NCBI GenBank assembly: GCA_002440125.1 | Contig: DJRQ01000068.1 | Coordinates: 1-14,712, forward strand | Direction: 5' to 3' | Source: Caryophanales bacterium UBA6356 | Lineage (GTDB): Bacteria; Bacillota_I; Bacilli_A; RFN20; CAG-826 | Length of the DNA stretch: 14,712 bases | Notes under the pieces: generated by a model | What the model saw: the letters and a program-made list of their open reading frames with translations, nothing else | The model's database searches: none | Told to the model about the DNA's origin: nothing | Translations under genes and position numbers: made by a program | In this document: positions 1-6,891 of the stretch, one piece after another | How the letters are laid out: each line of letters opens with the position of its first letter | How positions within the stretch are numbered: position 1 is the stretch's first letter

Positions 1-1905
1 CTTCGTCTCAAAGATGCCAAATCCATTTGGTATAAAGAAATTTTCGACGATCAGTTCGTCCTTTTTAGAGGCCATTTTGAGGCGAATGGCCATAAAAGCG
101 TGCTCGATATCGTTTGCGACACCAATTACGCCATTTCTTTAAACAACACTTTTCTAAGCTTTTCCCAAAGCCCTTCCTATCCCGAGCATCCAATCGTTGA
201 TTCGATTCGTTTTACGACTAAAAGGGGAAGAAACGATTTTCTTATTCTTTGCTATCACCTCGGAAGCAAGGGGTTCAGTTCCTATTGCAGTCAAGAGGCC
301 TATCTTCGCTTCGCTATAACGGAAAACGGAGAAACCTTGCAAATCTCAAACGAAAATATCGAATCCGCTTTATCGGAGCAATACCTATCTGGCAGGAAAG
401 AGCTTTTGACGCCTCAACTCGGCTACCGTTTGTTCCTTGATTTGTCGAAAGACGACAAGAACCTTTCTTTCTCGCGAAGCATCCTTGTCGATAAATCAAA
501 CGCCCTCTTTGAGCTTAGACGCAATAAGAAATGCGTTCTCGGCTTCCATGATTTTCGGACTGCAATGCCAGTGAAAGTGAAGGAAAAAACCTATCGAATC
601 GACCTTAAAGAAGAGACCGTGGGATGTCTTACCCTCTCTCTTTTTTCTCCCATCCCCCAAAAAGCCATCGTTTCCTATGGGGAACATCTTGTCGATAACG
701 AACTCGTCTATAAAATCGGCAATCGCAATTTTTCTTTTGAAATGGCTTTAAAGAAAGGAATAAACGATTTTTTCGGTCCCTTTTTGAGAGTGGGGGCTAG
801 GTATTTAGAACTTGCGCTTGAAAAAGAAGACGTTTTGGAAGAGCCTTTCTTTGGATTGGTGCCCGTTTCTTATCCTTTTAGCGAGAAGAAACTCTATAAA
901 GTTAAGAAAGAGTACCTCCCTTTTTACGAAGCTGCTAGGAAAACACTTGTTTCTTGCTATCACGAGCACTACGAGGATTGCCCTTGGAGAGAGCAATGCC
1001 TTTACGCCCTCGATAGCCTCAATCAAATCGATGCCGGACTTCTTCTTTTCAAAAACACCGAGCAAATCCGAAGCTCTTTAAGGCTGTTCAGCCAAGATAA
1101 AAGGGAAGACGGCCTTTTATCCATCTGCGCTCCAAGCCGCGATGGATTGACCATACCTAGCTTTTCTCTATTTTACGTGACGGCCTTGAAGCATTATCTC
1201 GAAGCAACCGAGGATATCGCTTTCATTAAGGAGCTCCTTCCCAAAGTGAAAGACATTATGTTCACATTTCTAAAAAGGATGTCAAATGGTCTTGTTTCCA
1301 CCTTCGAAGGAGAAGATAAATGGAATTTCTACGAGTGGGAAGAAGGGCTGGCGGGAGAACTTGGCAAACCGGGCAAAAAGAAAGAAGATCTTCTTCTTAA
1401 CGCTCTTTTCATCCTTGCTTTAGAGGATTTTGACTTCCTTTTGGAGAGAGCGGGAGAAACTATAAATCATAAGGAAAAGACAAAAGAACTGAGAATTGCC
1501 ATAAAAAACAAGTTTTTTGATCGATCGGATGGCCTTTATTTCAATGATTGCGAATCTATTTCCAAAAGCGTCCTTGGCAATTCCCTTGCCATATTGGCTG
1601 AGGTTCCTTCGGAAGAAGAGGCCCGAAGGATTGCCAATAAGCTCCTTAGACCAGAAGAATATGGCTTGACGCCGACGAGTTTAAGCATGAAGCGCTTCTA
1701 TTATGATGCCCTCTTAAAAGCGGATCCCGAAAAATTCAAAGAATATATCAAAAACGACGCAATAAAGGCGATGGAATCGATGCTTGGTAGCCAAGACTCC
1801 ACCGGCACCTTCTGGGAAACGCTTGATGGCTATAAGGCTTTCGATGGGGCTGGAAGCCTTTGCCATGGGTGGGGAGCGATTCTAATAAAATACCTTTTTG
1901 ATTGA
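1..1905 (+). CDS. GH78-like (alpha-L-rhamnosidase-like) glycoside hydrolase, 5'-truncated by window edge
   Basis: The reading frame is open from base 1, so the true start lies upstream; a GTG at 100 is merely the first start-like codon. The visible 634 residues follow the GH78 plan. First comes a beta-sandwich region of about 280 residues ending in a G-A-R-Y-L-E-L segment. An (alpha/alpha)6 barrel follows, with the family motif D-C-P-W-R-E at window residues 326-331; the last Glu of the equivalent motif is the general acid in characterised rhamnosidases. Then come T-F-W-E-T and the closing S-L-C-H-G-W motif near the C terminus. The usual C-terminal beta domain seems absent, as the protein stops about 10 residues after S-L-C-H-G-W. 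The likely role is hydrolysis of terminal alpha-L-rhamnosyl or related deoxysugar linkages. Many GH78-like proteins with the W-R-E variant are uncharacterised, so the substrate is uncertain. No secretion signal can be judged because the start is missing. Confidence 0.85.
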   Translation, partial: LRLKDAKSIWYKEIFDDQFVLFRGHFEANGHKSVLDIVCDTNYAISLNNTFLSFSQSPSYPEHPIVDSIRFTTKRGRNDFLILCYHLGSKGFSSYCSQEAYLRFAITENGETLQISNENIESALSEQYLSGRKELLTPQLGYRLFLDLSKDDKNLSFSRSILVDKSNALFELRRNKKCVLGFHDFRTAMPVKVKEKTYRIDLKEETVGCLTLSLFSPIPQKAIVSYGEHLVDNELVYKIGNRNFSFEMALKKGINDFFGPFLRVGARYLELALEKEDVLEEPFFGLVPVSYPFSEKKLYKVKKEYLPFYEAARKTLVSCYHEHYEDCPWREQCLYALDSLNQIDAGLLLFKNTEQIRSSLRLFSQDKREDGLLSICAPSRDGLTIPSFSLFYVTALKHYLEATEDIAFIKELLPKVKDIMFTFLKRMSNGLVSTFEGEDKWNFYEWEEGLAGELGKPGKKKEDLLLNALFILALEDFDFLLERAGETINHKEKTKELRIAIKNKFFDRSDGLYFNDCESISKSVLGNSLAILAEVPSEEEARRIANKLLRPEEYGLTPTSLSMKRFYYDALLKADPEKFKEYIKNDAIKAMESMLGSQDSTGTFWETLDGYKAFDGAGSLCHGWGAILIKYLFD

Positions 1906-1962
1906 TACTGATCCTTCTTTTTCACACAGCTTTATGTATTTTTGGTTTGCGCTTAAAAGCAA

Positions 1963-2038
1963 AGAAGACTTCTCTTCAAGCAAAACCTTCAACGGTTTTT
2001 AATCACTTCTAAATATCTCCATTGAAGGAATGTCTTCT
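1963..2038. other. Long imperfect stem-loop between convergent genes
   Basis: Bases 1963-1979 and 2022-2038 form a 17-position inverted repeat with 14 Watson-Crick pairs, one G-U pair and two mismatches. The 42-base interior contains a second hairpin (1982-1987 with 1994-1999). It lies between the stop of the GH78-like gene and the terminator of the oppositely oriented DHH gene. No T-run follows the outer stem, so it is not a standard terminator. It may be a 3'UTR fold or a small RNA; nothing else in the sequence decides this. Confidence 0.4.
1982..2000 (+). terminator. Candidate weak intrinsic terminator after GH78-like gene
   Basis: AAAACC, loop TTCAAC, then GGTTTT gives a 6-bp stem running into five T residues, 77 bases after the stop codon. 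The stem has only two G-C pairs, so termination would be weak. It sits inside the larger fold at 1963-2038. Confidence 0.4.
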
Positions 2039-2068
2039 AGCTTAGAATAAAGCCAGCGTAAATAGTAA

Positions 2069-2093
2069 AGCGGCCTCCTTTTTGGAAGCCGCT
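2069..2093 (-). terminator. Intrinsic terminator of the ackA-DHH unit
   Basis: Read on the minus strand, a 10-position stem (AGCGGCTTCC with GGAGGCCGCT, one wobble pair) closes an AAAAA loop. It begins 14 bases after the DHH stop codon and is followed by an interrupted T-rich tract (TTTACTATTTA). Confidence 0.75.
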
Positions 2094-2106
2094 AAAACAG
2101 ATGGAT

Positions 2107-3108
2107 TCAAATGAATAAGTCGTCTAAATCTTTGATGAAGGATGGGAGTTCCGTTAAATCCTTTATCTTCGCCCCAGACGCCTGGGGATGTCCGCCCCCT
2201 CCCCATTTCATCGCAATGGGGCTGATATCCATCTTCTTTGAACGGATGGAAATGCGCCAACACCATTCTTTGGGGTCGGGATCCTCAGTGATGGAACACC
2301 AAGCGTTGATCCCTTCGATGTTGGAGAAGAGATTGACGTTTTCCTTCCCTCGTTCAGGGGTGATTTTTAGCTCTTTTTGAATATTTTCGTCTAAGCAATA
2401 ATAGGCCACCCCATGGGGAGAGACGCTAAAATGATTCAAAATATAAGCCGTGACCTTAAGGTCATCGAGCTTCTTTTGATACATCGCTAGGTATATCTCA
2501 TTGATGGAGATGCCGGTTTTGATGAGGCATTCGGCGATGGCAAAGGTATGGGCGCTCACGCTGCTATAGAGGAAACGCCCGCTGTCGCCGACGATGCCGA
2601 TATAAAAGTAACGGGCGGCTTCCTTCGATAGCGTCCTACTCTTCCAATTAAGAAGAACGGAGCAGACGAGTTCTGAGGCGCTCGCACTAGAAAGATCGAC
2701 TATCGGCGTCTTGGCGATTTCTTTTTTGGAAGGATGATGGTCTATTTTAGCCACGTAGGAGGCTTTTTTATAACGAGGATCGGCGATTCTTTCATCGTCG
2801 CCGACATCGAGGACAATAGCCAAGAAATCCTTTTGGAACCAAGCGTCGTTCAAACGCTCCGTCTCCGGAAAAAGACGGGGCGTGAAAGTGACGTGATTGT
2901 CTCCTACGAAATGAATCTCCTTCTCTGGAAAGTTGTCTTTGAGGAAAGTATATAGGCCCATTTGGCTTCCCATTGCGTCGAAATCGGGCTTGATATGACG
3001 GAAAACGCAAATGCGGTCGTATTTTTCGACTGCTCTATAGAAGGCTTTGTATTCTTTGCTTCGCGTCTTGGCGTATTCTTTTATCTCTTTTGGGAGCGCT
3101 TCTTTCAT
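2107..3108 (-). CDS. nrnA: DHH/DHHA1 phosphoesterase, NrnA-type nanoRNase / pAp phosphatase
   Basis: This is a 333-residue cytoplasmic enzyme of the DHH superfamily. NrnA members degrade very short RNAs and dephosphorylate 3'-phosphoadenosine 5'-phosphate using Mn2+. Visible motifs in order are H38-x3-D42-x-D44 (motif I), the Asp of V-L-D101 (motif II), D123-H124-H125 (the DHH signature), S-A-S-A-S-E (141-146), G-D175-S-G-R-F, and the DHHA1 glycine motif G-G-G-G-H-P-Q-A-S-G at 303-312. The start is taken at 3108 rather than at an upstream in-frame ATG at 3138. The 3108 ATG shares one base with the ackA stop (TAATG), and a GGAGG inside the ackA end sits 10 bases upstream. That implies coupled translation with ackA. 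The length fits the family. A c-di-AMP-derived pApA-specific DHH phosphodiesterase is the closest alternative, so the exact substrate is uncertain. Confidence 0.88.
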   Translation of the reverse strand: MKEALPKEIKEYAKTRSKEYKAFYRAVEKYDRICVFRHIKPDFDAMGSQMGLYTFLKDNFPEKEIHFVGDNHVTFTPRLFPETERLNDAWFQKDFLAIVLDVGDDERIADPRYKKASYVAKIDHHPSKKEIAKTPIVDLSSASASELVCSVLLNWKSRTLSKEAARYFYIGIVGDSGRFLYSSVSAHTFAIAECLIKTGISINEIYLAMYQKKLDDLKVTAYILNHFSVSPHGVAYYCLDENIQKELKITPERGKENVNLFSNIEGINAWCSITEDPDPKEWCWRISIRSKKMDISPIAMKWGGGGHPQASGAKIKDLTELPSFIKDLDDLFI

Positions 3109-4310
3109 TAAAGTCTGCCCTCCAAAGCCTTCACGCAATCCTTGGCGATCATAAGCTCTTCGTCGGTTGGGATGACGGCCATTGGGATGGCACTATCGGG
3201 AGTGCTGATAAGACCTTCTTGGCCGCAAAGTTCCTCGTTTTTCTTTTCGTCGAGCTTCACTTTCAATGCTTCCTTGATATCTTCGTAAACAGCCTTTCGG
3301 TAGTCGCTTGCGTTTTCTCCGATGCCGCCTGAGAAGACGATGAGGTCGCATCCGCCTAAGCGAATGAAATAGCTTCCGATGAAGTCGGCGATCCTTCTTG
3401 CCCAAAGTTTGATGGCCACGAGGGCTCTCTTGTTTCCTTTTTGCGCTTGCGCTAAGACGTCGCGCGTATCATTGCTAATGCCACTGACGCCCAAGAACCC
3501 GCTTTTTTTGTTCAGGATGTCATAGACTTCTTCGCTGCTTTTCTTCAAACAAACGCAAAGATAATTAACCACGGAAGGGTCGATATCGCCAGAACGCGTT
3601 CCCATCATAACCCCTCCCAAAGGCGTAAGACCCATGGAAGTGGCGATGGCTTTTTCGTTATGGATGGCGCTTAAGGAAGCGCCGCTTCCTAAGTGGCAAG
3701 TGATAATTTTGCGATCTTCCTTGTTCTTCAAAAAGTCTTCATGCGCTTTTAAAGCGAGGTAGTTGTGGGAGGTGCCATGCGCCCCATAACGGCGGATATC
3801 GTAGGTTTCCGTATATTCGTAAGGAATCGGGAAAAGCTTATCTTCTTCGGCCATATCGCAGAAATAGGCGGTATCGAAAACGGCCAATGCCAAAGCGTCT
3901 GGCAAAGCCTTCTTAAAGGCGTGATATCCCATCAAATGGGCCGGCGCGTGAAGGGGATCCAAAGGAACAAGTTTTGTTACTTTCGCTTCGGTGTCCTCGT
4001 TGAAGATGGCGCTTTTGTTGAAATATTTTCCACCTTGGACCACCCGGTGTCCGACTGCTTTGATCTCGCTCCAATCTTTGACGATGCCAAACTTCGTTAG
4101 GGCTTTTAGAATAAGCTCAACGCCGAAAGAATGGTCCTTTATTGGCAAATAATCGTCATGCTTATTTTCGCCGTATTTGATGCGGAAATGAGCATCATCA
4201 TGGCCGATTCTTTCGACCAAACCGGAACAAATGACTTTTTCTTCCGGCATCTCGAAAAGCTTGTATTTGATAGAAGAGCTGCCTGCGTTGACGGCCATTA
4301 CTTTGATCAT
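3108..4310 (-). CDS. ackA: Acetate kinase
   Basis: At 400 residues this is a full-length acetate kinase, which converts acetyl phosphate plus ADP to acetate plus ATP in fermentation. The N terminus V-N8-A-G-S-S-S-I-K is the ASKHA phosphate-binding signature. Also visible are G-H-R89-V-V, F-D146-T-A, G-A-H178-G-T-S-H, M-G-T-R239-S-G-D-I-D and the adenine-site G-G-I-G-E-N. These align with the substrate- and catalysis-relevant Arg, Asp, His and Arg of the characterised archaeal enzyme. Two usual histidines are replaced: V-V-H-G-G reads V-V-Q-G-G, and F-D-T-A-F-H reads F-D-T-A-Y-F. The start has an AGAGG site 10 bases upstream. It is the first gene of a two-gene unit with the DHH phosphoesterase. 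No pta gene is in the window. Confidence 0.97.
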   Translation of the reverse strand: MIKVMAVNAGSSSIKYKLFEMPEEKVICSGLVERIGHDDAHFRIKYGENKHDDYLPIKDHSFGVELILKALTKFGIVKDWSEIKAVGHRVVQGGKYFNKSAIFNEDTEAKVTKLVPLDPLHAPAHLMGYHAFKKALPDALALAVFDTAYFCDMAEEDKLFPIPYEYTETYDIRRYGAHGTSHNYLALKAHEDFLKNKEDRKIITCHLGSGASLSAIHNEKAIATSMGLTPLGGVMMGTRSGDIDPSVVNYLCVCLKKSSEEVYDILNKKSGFLGVSGISNDTRDVLAQAQKGNKRALVAIKLWARRIADFIGSYFIRLGGCDLIVFSGGIGENASDYRKAVYEDIKEALKVKLDEKKNEELCGQEGLISTPDSAIPMAVIPTDEELMIAKDCVKALEGRL

Positions 4311-4337
4311 AGATAAATACCTCTTTGTTTGGCTTTG

Positions 4338-4343
4338 ATTCTA
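4338..4343 (-). promoter_or_regulatory. Candidate -10 box for ackA
   Basis: On the minus strand TAGAAT lies 28 bases before the ackA start, which would give a leader of about 20 bases carrying the AGAGG site. The -35 region (TAGGAA at 17-bp spacing) is a poor match, so this is tentative. Confidence 0.3.
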
Positions 4344-4449
4344 GCGCTATTCGTTCTCTTTTCCTAGCCTCGAACCTTTTTCCTTTGGGTATCTCCTCCT
4401 TTCCGCTCTTTCTTCTAGAAAACCAAACTTCTTATGGCAAAATGAAGAT

Positions 4450-4794
4450 ATGGAAGAAAGAGACGATTGGAAAAGCCGTAGAGAACTTTCGAATCAGATT
4501 CAGACTATTCTTTTCGATGCCCGTTCTTTTCTCGCTGTCGATCCCTGCAATCCTTTTAACAATTCTTATGATGCTCGCGGGATAAGCCTCATTTCGCTAA
4601 AGAGGGTTGTAGAGGGCGTTTCGAAATTGCCAAAGGACTTTTTGGATTCGCATCCCGAATTTCCTTGGGAGAGGATGGTGGAGAAGTGGGGTCGAACCGT
4701 CAATGGGGGTCCTGGCTTTTGCGATTCGATCGTGCATTATGATGTGGCTAGCGATCTCTATCGCCTTATAAGAATTCTTAAAACCGCTCTTTAA
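4450..4794 (+). CDS. Small HEPN/DUF86 (HepT-like) domain protein, degenerate active site
   Basis: The 114-residue protein resembles DUF86/HepT proteins over its second half. It shows a helix with S-L-K-R-V-V-E-G, then L-P-K-D-F, the hallmark H-P-E-F-P-W-E (68-74), a G-R-T-V-N-G-G loop and a last helix with I-V-H-Y-D-V. Canonical members have P-E-I-P-W followed by R-N-x-I-V-H-x-Y, where R-x4-6-H is the RNase site. Here Arg82 and His96 are 14 apart, so the catalytic motif is probably lost. No nucleotidyltransferase (MNT) partner flanks it. The ATG at 4450 lacks a clear Shine-Dalgarno site. The stop lies 54 bases before the glgB start, with a TATAAT box in the gap. The family call is by eye and moderate; a structural or regulatory role is inference. 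Confidence 0.6.
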   Translation: MEERDDWKSRRELSNQIQTILFDARSFLAVDPCNPFNNSYDARGISLISLKRVVEGVSKLPKDFLDSHPEFPWERMVEKWGRTVNGGPGFCDSIVHYDVASDLYRLIRILKTAL

Positions 4795-4820
4795 ATGCGT
4801 ATTTTTTAATAAAGCTCCTT

Positions 4821-4826
4821 TATAAT
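4821..4826 (+). promoter_or_regulatory. Consensus -10 box of the glgBP operon
   Basis: A perfect TATAAT lies 22 bases before the glgB ATG at 4849. Transcription would begin near 4833 and leave a leader of about 16 bases holding the AAAGAGG ribosome site (4836-4842). No good -35 box is visible at 16-18 bp (CGTATT at 17 bp), which suggests that an activator or the flanking AT-rich tract helps. The box overlaps the alternative glgB ATG at 4825 and so argues against that start. Confidence 0.6.
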
Positions 4827-4848
4827 GAAGTCAGGAAAGAGGTTCCCT

Positions 4849-6855
4849 ATGGCATATGGCATTCTCTATGACTTCTTGATGGGGCAATCCATCGAAGCTT
4901 ATCGCTATTTTGGCGCCCATTTCGAAACGCATGATGTTTTGGAGAAGAAAAATGGCCGCTATTACAAGAAAAGCATCTCCGGCGTGATGTTCCGGCTTTA
5001 CGCTCCTTTGGCTAGCGACGTATCGATTATCGGCGATTGGAATGGGTGGGATGTTCGAACCCATAAGATGAACAAAGTCGATGAAGCGGGCGTTTTTGAG
5101 CTTTTCATACCCGGACTCACCAATTACGAATGTTATAAGTATCATTTCAAAAACGCCAAAGGCCTATACGTCGATAAGGCAGACCCCTTCGCGTTTTTTA
5201 GCGAACTTCGACCTTCGACTTGCTCACGGCTTTTCGATATTGAAGGTTTCTCTTGGAACGACCGATCCTATCAAGCAAAGAAAGCCTCTTCTTTCGAGAA
5301 GCCGATGTCGATTTATGAAATTCATCTTGGCTCTTGGCTTGGGAAGAAAGATGGCCGCTATCTATCTTATGAAGAACTTGCGGATCGCCTTATTCCTTAT
5401 TTAAAGGAAACCGGCTTCACAGATGTCGAGATAATGCCGATCACCCAATATCCTTTTGATGGCTCTTGGGGGTACCAATCGACAGGCTTTTTCAGCGTGG
5501 ATTCCCGCTATGGCAACCCTTTCCAGCTTATGAGCTTCGTGGACCGACTTCATAAAAATGGCTTTGGCGTCATCTTGGATTTCGCTCCTGTTCATTTTGC
5601 CAACGATAGCTTCGCCTTGCGGGAGTTCGATGGCTCTTGTCTCTATGAATATAGCGATCCTAAGCACACTTTCTCGCCTTGGGGCTCTTGCCTATTCGAC
5701 TTAGGGAAAGATCCTGTTCGAAGTTTCCTAATGAGCGCGATGAATTATTTCGTGACCTATTTCCATTTCGATGGCATCCGCGTCGATGCGGTATCGAACA
5801 TCGTCTATTGGGATGGCAATAAGGCAAAAGGAGAGAACACGGGTGCGACTGAGTTCATTAAGCGCCTTAATGGAAAGCTCCATTACGCCCATCCGAATCT
5901 CATGATGATTGCCGAAGATAGCACCGATTTCCAAGGAGTCACCAAAAAGACGGAAGAAGGGGGACTGGGCTTCGATTATAAGTGGGATCTTGGCTGGATG
6001 AACGACACCCTCAAATACTACTCTAAAGATCCTATTTACAAGAAATGGGAGCATAACAAAATCACTTTCTCGATGGCTTATTTTTGGAGCGAGAAATTCT
6101 TGCTTCCTCTTTCGCACGACGAAGTGGTCCACGGGAAAGGCACCCTCATCAACAAGATGTATGGCGATTACGACACCAAATTCGATTTGTTACGCAATCT
6201 CTTCGTTTATCAATTCGCCCATCCTGGTAAAAAACTTAATTTCATGGGGAACGAGCTCGCTTCCTTTGACGAATGGAACGAGAATCGCTCCTTGCCTTGG
6301 AATCTGTTGACTTTTCCTAAGCACGATTCGGTGAAACGCCTTATTCACGACTTAAACCTTCTATATCAAAAGGAAGAGGCGCTTTATAAAGAAGAATATA
6401 GCGAGAGCGCCTTTCACTGGACGATGGTCGATAATGCCTCTCAAAGCGTCTTTGCCTTCCAAAGAAAGGTCGGCCAAAGCGATCTTCTTTTTGTCTTCAA
6501 CATGACGCCGAACTATTACGAGAACTTCGATGTCGGCGTGATGGACGAAGGTTGCTATAGGGAGCTCCTCAATAGCGATAAAGACATCTATGGGGGTCGC
6601 AATCAGTATTGCGGTGGAGACCGCTTCACCAGCCCTAACGGCCCTGAAGGCCGTCCCTATAAGCTGACATTGAAGATCGGCGGCTATAGCGCTTTGATCA
6701 TGAAGCGAATCGTTAATAATGAACCGATGAAAGCCTTGGAAACGAAAGAAAAGGACGTTCATAAAGAAATGTCAACCAAAAACAAAATCGTTTCCAAAGC
6801 GAAAGCGAAAAGGCTTCATTTGAAAGGTGTTAAACAAAAAGTCAAAAAGGAATAA
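4849..6855 (+). CDS. glgB: 1,4-alpha-glucan (glycogen) branching enzyme
   Basis: GlgB makes the alpha-1,6 branches of glycogen in the cytoplasm. From the start at 4849 it has 668 residues. An N-terminal CBM48 module shows G-D-W-N-G-W-D (62-68), then Y-E-I-H-L-G-S-W opens the GH13 barrel. Region I reads D-F-A-P-V-H-F and region II G-I-R-V-D313-A-V (nucleophile). Region III is M-I-A-E356-D-S-T-D (acid/base), and region IV L-P-L-S-H423-D424-E-V-V-H-G-K. The start at 4849 is preferred to an in-frame ATG at 4825 because AAAGAGG lies 6 bases upstream of it and the earlier ATG overlaps a TATAAT box. After the C-terminal beta domain there is an odd tail of about 46 residues (from residue 622), about one third Lys/Arg, not normally present in GlgB. 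It heads the run with glgP, 36 bases upstream of that start. Confidence 0.96.
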   Translation: MAYGILYDFLMGQSIEAYRYFGAHFETHDVLEKKNGRYYKKSISGVMFRLYAPLASDVSIIGDWNGWDVRTHKMNKVDEAGVFELFIPGLTNYECYKYHFKNAKGLYVDKADPFAFFSELRPSTCSRLFDIEGFSWNDRSYQAKKASSFEKPMSIYEIHLGSWLGKKDGRYLSYEELADRLIPYLKETGFTDVEIMPITQYPFDGSWGYQSTGFFSVDSRYGNPFQLMSFVDRLHKNGFGVILDFAPVHFANDSFALREFDGSCLYEYSDPKHTFSPWGSCLFDLGKDPVRSFLMSAMNYFVTYFHFDGIRVDAVSNIVYWDGNKAKGENTGATEFIKRLNGKLHYAHPNLMMIAEDSTDFQGVTKKTEEGGLGFDYKWDLGWMNDTLKYYSKDPIYKKWEHNKITFSMAYFWSEKFLLPLSHDEVVHGKGTLINKMYGDYDTKFDLLRNLFVYQFAHPGKKLNFMGNELASFDEWNENRSLPWNLLTFPKHDSVKRLIHDLNLLYQKEEALYKEEYSESAFHWTMVDNASQSVFAFQRKVGQSDLLFVFNMTPNYYENFDVGVMDEGCYRELLNSDKDIYGGRNQYCGGDRFTSPNGPEGRPYKLTLKIGGYSALIMKRIVNNEPMKALETKEKDVHKEMSTKNKIVSKAKAKRLHLKGVKQKVKKE

Positions 6856-6880
6856 AATAGATTTTGCGTCTAAGCGCGTT

Positions 6881-6891
6881 GGAGGAGATTT
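6881..6891 (+). promoter_or_regulatory. Strong ribosome-binding site of glgP
   Basis: GGAGGAG followed by ATTT directly precedes the ATG at 6892. It fixes the glgP start and implies efficient independent initiation within the operon. Confidence 0.8.

Noticed and set aside
3109..3138. Upstream ATG at 3138 as the start of the DHH gene
   Set aside because: It would overlap ackA by 31 bases, whereas the ATG at 3108 has a GGAGG at good distance and a classic TAATG coupling.
4325..4585. 86-residue hydrophobic open frame ahead of and overlapping the HEPN-like gene
   Set aside because: It has no ribosome site and no recognisable domain, and it overlaps a better-supported gene in another frame.
4825..4848. 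ATG at 4825 as the glgB start
   Set aside because: It overlaps the TATAAT box and lacks a ribosome site; ATG 4849 has AAAGAGG six bases upstream.
5728..6132. 134-residue antisense frame within glgB
   Set aside because: It is a shadow of the conserved GH13 barrel with no independent evidence.
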